From: Acidobacteriota bacterium
GTDB taxonomy: Bacteria > Acidobacteriota > Terriglobia > Acidiferrales > UBA7541
DNA length: 5,978 nt
Assembly: GCA_003161195.1 (NCBI GenBank)
Contig: PMOV01000257.1
Span: forward strand, 233-6,210
Direction of reading: 5' to 3'
Below the pieces are notes generated by a model. It worked only from the letters and a program-made list of their open reading frames with translations, had not been told where the DNA came from and did not search any database. Below, piece after piece: positions 1 through 5,978 of the stretch (positions are counted from its first letter, which is position 1; each line of letters opens with the position of its first letter). The translations under genes were made by a program, and so were the position numbers.

Positions 1-1520
<1,520 letters not shown>

Positions 1521-1571
1521 CGCTAATCAGCTAAATGCTATGCCAAAGCCGCTAGCGGGGCAAGGAATGGG

Positions 1572-1594
1572 GCGGCTGATTGTGAACCAGCCGC
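1572..1594. repeat. Inverted repeat in the tolC-mutase gap (possible mRNA hairpin)
   Basis: GCGGCTG (1572-1578) and CAGCCGC (1588-1594) are exact inverted copies around a 9-base centre, which could add two more pairs beyond one mismatch. The hairpin lies in the 92-base gap between the tolC-type stop and the mutase start. No T-run follows on the minus strand, so it is not a standard intrinsic terminator. A second perfect 10-base palindrome, CCGCTAGCGG, lies at 1549-1558. On the minus strand a weak promoter-like pair (GAGAAA, 17 bases, TATAGC at 1593-1598) overlaps the hairpin. It is too degenerate to call. Partial transcription stop, mRNA processing or no function are all possible. Confidence 0.35.
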
Positions 1595-1612
1595 TATACA
1601 AAGCGCGTGCGC

Positions 1613-3766
1613 CTATTTCTCGAACGTAGCGGGCAGATCGCCGCTGGGTTTGCCGTAGAAAATATTTTCCGTGCCGATCACCTTGCCGTCGCGCGTGCCG
1701 GGAATGTTGTAGTCCTTCTCAAAGTTGCCGCCGGCGATGGTCACGCGATTGGTTTCGAGGGTGCGGCCCACGGCGCGTTCGTAGTTGGCTTTGGCTTCGA
1801 CGAGGTCGGCCAGGGCGCGCAATTCGGTGCCCTGCGCGGTAACCAGATCGCGCTGCGTCTGAATCACCAGGTAAACGGTGGAAGCGCCAAGCTGATACTT
1901 CTTCTGCTCGGCGTCGAACGTTTCCTGCTGCAACTGGCGCGCTTTCACCGCGGCATCCACGCGCGCGCGGTCCTGTTCGAGCGCGATGAAGGTGTTGCGC
2001 ACATCGAGCAGCGCGGCGTTCTTGATTTGCAGCGTCTGGGCTTCGATCTGGCGCTGCGCCAGGATGGCGCGGATGCTGTCCGCTTGGGCGGAGCGATTGC
2101 GCAGCGGCAGCGTCAAGTTCAGCGACGCGGCGTACCCCGGAAATTGGTTGCGGAAGATTTGATTCTGCACGTTTCCGAAGCCGCTGTGCGCAACGCCCGT
2201 GGTTGATGTGTTGGTGGTCACCGTGGGCTCATAGATGGGGATCGGCGGACCAGTGGGATCCGCTGGGTTAGTGATGAGGATGGGGGTGCCATTTGCATCC
2301 ACGATGGGAATGGTGCCGGCGCCGATGGTTGTCGTGGTGGTGCCGGCGATCGGAGCGTTGCCGGCCAAGCCGTTGCTGGTGTATTGCCCGGCAAGCGTCA
2401 GCACCGGCAGCAGCGCGTTGGCGGTGGCTTTGACGTCCACATCGGCGTTCTTCAGGTTGTAGACCTGCTGCAGGATGTCCGGCCGCTTGGTGAACGCTTC
2501 TTTTATCGCATCCTCAAAGGAGGCCGCCTCGATGGCCTCCGGCCGGGCTGGCAAGTCCAAAGGAATGATTTCGACGTTGATGAGATTCTTGGCCAAGGGA
2601 TCCTTGGAGATGGCGTTCTTGAGGACTTGCTCGTCTTGCAGTTGTGTGGTCTGCGCCACGAGCAAGTTGCCTTGGTCGCTGGCCAGTTCGGATTCGGCGC
2701 GGGTCACGTCCAGCGGGGCCATGGTGCCGATTTCGAGCTGTTTCTTGTTGTCGTTATAGAGCTTTTGCGAGACCGCGACGGCTTGCTGCTCGACCTTCAC
2801 GTTTTCACGCGCGTAGACCAGTTCCCAATAGGCCGTGACGGTGTTGGTCACCGTGGTAATGGCTTGCTGCACGAAGATCAGGTCCGCGATTTTGCGATTG
2901 TTTTTGGCGATGATCAGGTTGCGGCGATTCACCTCAAAGCAGCAGCCGTTCAGCAGTTGCTGCGACACGGTGGCGGTCAGTGTGCCCTGCACGGAGGGAT
3001 TAAAGAGGTCCGCCGTAGGGCTGGTGGATCCGCGAGTGTTGTTCCAACTGGCGCTGAAGGAGGTTCCGGAGTTGAAGGCCTGCGAGTAGCCAAAATTAAA
3101 TTGCGTGGAGTGAATTTTTTCCGCGATCAGCGTGGAACTGAGATCGGCGCCGGTGCCGGTGGTAAAACCGTTGTTGATGGGCTGGTTGCCGTCAAAGATC
3201 GAGACGCCGGCAGTCAACACGGGGTCCAGGTTCAGAAACGGCAGGTTCGCGGTGGAGGCTGGGACGTCTTCCAGGACATTTCCCGAACTACCCACGATGC
3301 CGCGCGGTGAACCGCCAGACTTGGCCTTGAGCACATCGGTGTCGGCGAGCCAAGGCGTGTAGCGCTGGATGACAATGTCCAGGCTGTTTTCGAGTGAGAG
3401 TTCGACGGCGTCTTGCAGCGTTAGTTGCAGTTTTCCGTCGCGCGTGAGTTGGTCGATGCGCGGCGAGTTGGTCAGGTCCGGATGCTCGATGCCGATGGGC
3501 TTGAATTCGGGGATCAGCGTGGGCCAGACCTTCGGGCCATAGGAATAGTCGTGCTTCGAGAGGCCGAGTGACACGGGGATGGCCGGGGCTTGCGGCTGCG
3601 GGGCTGCGGGCGGTGGCGGGGCCACTTGATTCTTGGTCTTGTCGGGATCCTGCGCGCCTGGCGTCGAAGTAGGCGGATCCTGCGCAAAAGCGTTAGAGAC
3701 CGGCCCGGTGGCCAGCAGTGTCGCCAGGAGACTTGCCAACACCGATCGCGCGAACAGCTTCTTCAT
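1613..3766 (-). CDS. TolC-family outer-membrane efflux/secretion channel protein (long form)
   Basis: TolC-family proteins form trimeric channels through the outer membrane and periplasm for export by tripartite pumps or type I secretion. The 717 residues begin with a clear signal peptide (MKKLFARS, hydrophobic core, cleavage likely after AFA at 28). A Pro/Gln-rich linker covers about 29-65. Two outer-membrane efflux repeats follow. The first has helix LTLQDAVELSLENSLDI (115-131), strand-forming sequence about 180-272 and helices about 280-400 with GTMAPLDVTRAESELAS. The second starts near 416 (SFEDAIKEAFTKRPDIL), has strands around 450-553 and helices about 558-670 with YQLGASTVYLVIQTQRDL. 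The size is well above the roughly 430-500 residues usual for TolC/OprM proteins; excess lies in the linker, a Thr/Pro/Gly-rich loop (466-540) and a 45-residue tail. An upstream in-frame ATG (3856) exists, but Met at 3766 gives the signal peptide and has a ribosome binding site. No adaptor or pump gene is in view, so the cargo is unknown. Confidence 0.93.
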   Translation of the reverse strand: MKKLFARSVLASLLATLLATGPVSNAFAQDPPTSTPGAQDPDKTKNQVAPPPPAAPQPQAPAIPVSLGLSKHDYSYGPKVWPTLIPEFKPIGIEHPDLTNSPRIDQLTRDGKLQLTLQDAVELSLENSLDIVIQRYTPWLADTDVLKAKSGGSPRGIVGSSGNVLEDVPASTANLPFLNLDPVLTAGVSIFDGNQPINNGFTTGTGADLSSTLIAEKIHSTQFNFGYSQAFNSGTSFSASWNNTRGSTSPTADLFNPSVQGTLTATVSQQLLNGCCFEVNRRNLIIAKNNRKIADLIFVQQAITTVTNTVTAYWELVYARENVKVEQQAVAVSQKLYNDNKKQLEIGTMAPLDVTRAESELASDQGNLLVAQTTQLQDEQVLKNAISKDPLAKNLINVEIIPLDLPARPEAIEAASFEDAIKEAFTKRPDILQQVYNLKNADVDVKATANALLPVLTLAGQYTSNGLAGNAPIAGTTTTTIGAGTIPIVDANGTPILITNPADPTGPPIPIYEPTVTTNTSTTGVAHSGFGNVQNQIFRNQFPGYAASLNLTLPLRNRSAQADSIRAILAQRQIEAQTLQIKNAALLDVRNTFIALEQDRARVDAAVKARQLQQETFDAEQKKYQLGASTVYLVIQTQRDLVTAQGTELRALADLVEAKANYERAVGRTLETNRVTIAGGNFEKDYNIPGTRDGKVIGTENIFYGKPSGDLPATFEK

Positions 3767-3770
3767 GGTG

Positions 3771-3777
3771 CTCCTTA
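3771..3777 (-). promoter_or_regulatory. Ribosome binding site of the TolC-family gene
   Basis: On the minus strand TAAGGAG lies 4 bases before the ATG at 3766. This is the strongest Shine-Dalgarno match among the gene starts in this window. It decides the start in favour of the signal-peptide Met over the in-frame ATG 90 bases upstream. Confidence 0.8.
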
Positions 3778-3968
3778 CCCTCTGTGGTATGCCCGTTTGG
3801 GGACATCCGTCACGTCTATGCAGTTTAAAACGCTCGGAATAGGGAAATTGTTTCACCTAATCGCGCCCACCGCGACAAAAAGTGCGCTCGCCAGTGTCGT
3901 TGGGCCCAAACCAAAATGCCACGGTCCGAACTAAAAGGATGCGTCAGTCTAACAGGGGGCCGTCCGCC

Positions 3969-3997
3969 TTGACAACGCTAGAGGCCGCGGCTAGGCT
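3969..3997 (+). promoter_or_regulatory. Candidate sigma-70-type promoter for pyrE-truA
   Basis: A perfect TTGACA -35 box (3969-3974) is followed after exactly 17 bases by TAGGCT (3992-3997), which matches TATAAT at three of six positions. Transcription would begin near 4004, leaving a leader of about 40 bases before the pyrE ATG. The spacer contains the palindrome GCCGCGGC (3984-3991) next to the -10 box, a position where a regulator could act, although none is known. The -35 match is seen in the sequence; promoter activity is inferred. Confidence 0.5.
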
Positions 3998-4042
3998 GCT
4001 GAGGATTCGACGCTTAGCGGTGGTCTGCGGTTAGCTCGAGCC

Positions 4043-4660
4043 ATGATAAAAGGGCAAGAATTGATGAACATGTTCGAGTCCGCCGGGGCCATACGGCACG
4101 GCCATTTCGAGCTGTCCAGCGGGCTGCATAGTGCGACCTATGTGCAATGCGCGTTGGTGCTGCGCTATCCGCGGCTTGCGGAAAAGCTCGGACAGGCGCT
4201 GGCGGCATTATTTTCAGATGCCACGATTCAAACGGTGGTGTCCCCGGCGCTGGGCGGCGTGATCATTGGGCAGGAAGTGGCGCGGGCTCTGCCGGCGCCG
4301 CGCTATGGCGTCGAGACGGGCGCCCCGGCGATTTTCGTGGAACGCAACGCGGGGGGCAGCTTGTGTTTGCGGCGCGGATTTACGCTCGAGCCGGGCGAAA
4401 AAGTTTTGGTGGTGGAAGATGTCTGGACCACCGGCGGCTCGACCTTCGACACCATCAGCGTGGTGGAAGAAGCCGGCGGCCTTGTGGTCGCCGTCGGCGC
4501 CTTGATTGACCGCAGCGGCGGCAAGATTGAGTTTCCTGTGGAATCGCAATCGTTGATCGGCTTGAGTATTCCTTCCTACGCCCCCGAAGAATGCCCGCTG
4601 TGCCGTGAAGGCGGCTCGGCCGTCAAGCCGGGCAGCCGGTTTGCCCGGTCGACGCCATAA
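4043..4660 (+). CDS. pyrE: Orotate phosphoribosyltransferase
   Basis: PyrE converts orotate plus PRPP to orotidine 5'-monophosphate, the fifth step of de novo UMP synthesis, in the cytoplasm. The 205 residues show the family pattern: an N-terminal helix ending in GHFELSSGLHSATYVQC (20-36), a core strand-loop SPALGGVIIGQEVA (67-80), FVER (98-101), LRRGF (109-113) and the PRPP-binding motif VLVVEDVWTTGGS (121-133) with the acidic pair Glu125-Asp126. The C-terminus carries YAPEECPLC (179-187), a CxxC pair, then VKPGSR, as I recall from the short Thermus-like PyrE group. ARALPAPRYGVETGAPAIF (80-98) seems several residues longer than the usual link between these strands. The ATG at 4043 gives an N-terminus that aligns with relatives; Met8 (4064) has a slightly better AAAGGG upstream and is an alternative. 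It is the first gene of the plus-strand block, 14 bases before truA. Confidence 0.95.
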   Translation: MIKGQELMNMFESAGAIRHGHFELSSGLHSATYVQCALVLRYPRLAEKLGQALAALFSDATIQTVVSPALGGVIIGQEVARALPAPRYGVETGAPAIFVERNAGGSLCLRRGFTLEPGEKVLVVEDVWTTGGSTFDTISVVEEAGGLVVAVGALIDRSGGKIEFPVESQSLIGLSIPSYAPEECPLCREGGSAVKPGSRFARSTP

Positions 4661-4674
4661 TTTCCAATCTGCGC

Positions 4675-5448
4675 ATGCGCTACATCAAACTGACCATCTC
4701 CTACGATGGGACGGACTTCCATGGCTGGCAGGCGCAGAAGAATCGGCCGACCGTGCAGGGCGAGATCATCCGCGTGTTGCGGCGGCTGACGCAGGAAAAT
4801 ATTACGCTGCACGCCGCGGGGCGCACCGACGCCGGAGTGCACGCGCTCGGCCAGGTTGCCAGCTTCCGCACCCAGTCCACGCTTTCCGCGCAGGATTTTC
4901 AGCGTGCACTCAACGCCATCCTACCGCCGACCATTCGCATCTTGCAGGCTGAAGAGACCGGACCGCAATTTAATGCGCGCTGGTCCGCGTATGGGAAAAC
5001 CTATCGCTACCGCATTTATCGCGGCAAAGTGGTGCCGCCGCATGTCCATCGCTACGTGTTGCACTATCCGTGGCCGCTGGATGAGCAGGCCATGCGCGAG
5101 GCCGCGACACATTTCGTGGGCGTGCACGATTTTTCGTCCTTTGCGGCCAGCACCGGCTCCGAGGAGGAAGACCGCGATCGCGCGATGGAAAGGGAAGTGT
5201 ATTCCGCGGAGCTGCTGCGCAGCGCGGACAATGAAGAACTGGTGTTTACGATTCGCGGCCGTTCGTTTCTGCGTTATATGGTGCGCAAGATTGTCGGCAC
5301 GTTGCTGGATGTGGGCCGCGGCAGATTGAGCGTCGCGGATATCGACCGGCTATTCGCGCTGAAGGATCGCTCCAAGAGCGGGCCCACGGTGCCATCGCAG
5401 GGCTTAACCATGGTGGAAGTGAATCTGGAAGAATCGTTTCGGATCTAG
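4675..5448 (+). CDS. truA: tRNA pseudouridine(38-40) synthase
   Basis: TruA isomerises uridines 38, 39 and 40 in the anticodon arm of many tRNAs to pseudouridine, which stabilises the stem and supports reading-frame maintenance. The 257 residues are near the usual length (about 250-270). All family motifs are visible: ISYDGTDFHGWQAQ (8-21), VQGE, GRTDAGVHALGQ (49-60) with catalytic Asp52, FNARWSAYGKTYRYRIY (99-115) with the conserved active-site Tyr110, HDFSSFAAS, and SFLRYMVRKIVGTLLDVG toward the C-terminus. No frameshift or missing catalytic residue is seen. The ATG at 4675 puts the YDG motif at the normal distance from the N-terminus, though no strong ribosome binding site precedes it. Translation could depend partly on coupling to pyrE, whose stop is 14 bases upstream. 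Confidence 0.97.
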   Translation: MRYIKLTISYDGTDFHGWQAQKNRPTVQGEIIRVLRRLTQENITLHAAGRTDAGVHALGQVASFRTQSTLSAQDFQRALNAILPPTIRILQAEETGPQFNARWSAYGKTYRYRIYRGKVVPPHVHRYVLHYPWPLDEQAMREAATHFVGVHDFSSFAASTGSEEEDRDRAMEREVYSAELLRSADNEELVFTIRGRSFLRYMVRKIVGTLLDVGRGRLSVADIDRLFALKDRSKSGPTVPSQGLTMVEVNLEESFRI

Positions 5449-5484
5449 TCGGCTTCAACTAGACCGGGCTATGGCACCGGGGCA

Positions 5485-5508
5485 GTTGCGCGATACGTCT
5501 GTCGCAAC
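5485..5508. repeat. Short inverted repeat between truA and the downstream synthase gene
   Basis: GTTGCG (5485-5490) and CGCAAC (5503-5508) are exact inverted copies 12 bases apart in the 75-base gap after truA. No T-run follows, so a Rho-independent terminator is not supported. The stem is short and may be chance in GC-rich sequence. The downstream gene starts 15 bases later. Confidence 0.25.
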
Positions 5509-5523
5509 GATACTTGCCTGAGC

Positions 5524-5978
5524 ATGGACGCCCCGTTGCCAAACCTCGATAAACATAACGACTGGATTTACGACTGGAACGCGGCTACGCCGCCCTCGAT
5601 CCCAGCGGGAACGCGCGTTCTGCTGAACGATGAGACACTGCGCGATGGTCTGCAAAATCCGTCGGTCACCGATCCCCCCATCGCGGAAAAAATTCGCATC
5701 TTGCACCTGATGGAGGCGCTCGGCATTGAGTCCGTAAATATCGGACTGCCCGGGGCAGGGCCGCGCGCGGCCGCGGACACGGAAGCGTTGGCGCGCGAGA
5801 TTGCCACGCATCGCATGCGCATCAAGCCTAATTGCGCGGCTCGCACGCACGAGAACGACATTCGCCCCATCGCCGAAATTTCGCAGCGCGTCGGCATTTC
5901 CATCGAAGCGGCGACCTTTCTCGGCACAAGCCCGATTCGGCGGCTGGTCGAAGATTGGACCGTCGATCACCTCTGCCG
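5524..5978 (+). CDS. DRE-TIM superfamily enzyme, 2-isopropylmalate synthase-like (partial, C-terminus off right edge)
   Basis: The 151 visible residues are the N-terminal part of an acyl-CoA-dependent aldol-type synthase or lyase of the LeuA/homocitrate synthase/HMG-CoA lyase superfamily. After a 30-residue leader containing DWIYDWN comes LLNDETLRDGLQNPS (33-47). This is the superfamily signature, with metal ligand candidate Asp36 and the Arg40-Asp41 pair. SVNIGLPGAGPR (70-81), PNCAARTH (102-109) and ISIEAATFLGTSPIR (125-139) follow as successive barrel strands and loops. Upstream, the frame is open to the truA stop but has no other ATG, which supports ATG at 5524. The ribosome binding site is weak. 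From recalled similarity the best match is the 2-isopropylmalate synthase-like group; the second half, with the HxH metal motif and any regulatory domain, lies outside the window. The substrate therefore cannot be fixed. It may be co-transcribed with pyrE and truA. Confidence 0.88.
   Translation, partial: MDAPLPNLDKHNDWIYDWNAATPPSIPAGTRVLLNDETLRDGLQNPSVTDPPIAEKIRILHLMEALGIESVNIGLPGAGPRAAADTEALAREIATHRMRIKPNCAARTHENDIRPIAEISQRVGISIEAATFLGTSPIRRLVEDWTVDHLC

Larger units (their letters stand above)
3767..4042. other. Divergent intergenic region between the TolC-family gene and pyrE
   Basis: These 276 bases separate two divergently transcribed genes and must hold both of their promoters. The plus-strand promoter candidate is listed separately. 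On the minus strand, AT-richer stretches (around 3820-3860, including AGTTTAAAAC) could hold the tolC-type promoter, but I find no pair of boxes with good match and spacing. No RNA gene, riboswitch or small reading frame with a credible ribosome binding site was seen. Open frames crossing this region are antisense extensions of the tolC-type gene. Confidence 0.7.

Noticed and set aside
1572..1594. Intrinsic terminator after the TolC-family gene
   Set aside because: The stem is seven pairs but no T-run follows on the minus strand, so it is listed only as an inverted repeat.
2384..3310. 308-codon open frame on the plus strand
   Set aside because: It is antisense to the TolC-family gene, which has a signal peptide, family motifs and a ribosome binding site. 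The product has no recognisable domain and is rich in Gly, Arg, Val and Leu, as expected of a shadow frame in GC-rich DNA.
3767..3856. 30-residue N-terminal extension of the TolC-family gene from an upstream ATG
   Set aside because: The extension is polar and basic and would bury the signal peptide. The Met at 3766 has TAAGGAG just upstream and begins a standard signal sequence.
3590..3934. Plus-strand open frame spanning the intergenic region
   Set aside because: More than half is antisense to the TolC-family signal peptide and linker. It has no recognisable domain and no convincing ribosome binding site.
5455..5970. 171-codon minus-strand open frame downstream of truA
   Set aside because: It is antisense to the isopropylmalate synthase-like frame, which carries clear superfamily motifs.

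Overview
The window is GC-rich, densely coding bacterial chromosome. It holds five protein genes in two divergent blocks around a 276-base intergenic region (3767-4042). The TolC-type outer-membrane protein with an N-terminal signal peptide points to a Gram-negative, double-membrane organism. The gene style (a very long TolC with a Pro-rich N-terminus, a stand-alone acyl-CoA mutase large subunit, a Thermus-like short PyrE) would fit Acidobacteriota or a nearby phylum. That assignment is my inference from recalled family resemblance and no marker gene proves it.

Left block, minus strand (read right to left): a 717-residue TolC-family outer-membrane channel protein (3766-1613). A 92-base gap with small inverted repeats follows. 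Next comes the N-terminal 506 residues of a coenzyme-B12-dependent acyl-CoA mutase (1520 to beyond the left edge). The mutase would be called methylmalonyl-CoA mutase on overall similarity. However, the two residues that set substrate choice are Phe114 and Gln232, the pair known from isobutyryl-CoA mutase, in place of the Tyr/Arg pair of true methylmalonyl-CoA mutase.

Right block, plus strand: pyrE (orotate phosphoribosyltransferase), then truA (tRNA pseudouridine synthase) 14 bases later. After a further 75 bases comes the start of a DRE-TIM-superfamily acyltransferase/lyase related to 2-isopropylmalate synthase, which runs off the right edge. A consensus TTGACA box 17 bases before a weak -10 box lies upstream of pyrE and is the best promoter candidate. 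The three genes are probably co-transcribed, but they serve unrelated pathways (pyrimidine synthesis, tRNA modification, probably branched-chain amino-acid or related acyl-CoA metabolism).

I found no RNA gene, insertion sequence, CRISPR array, phage gene or attachment site. The window looks like ordinary core-genome sequence with no clear novel system. The point most worth following is the substrate specificity of the mutase.
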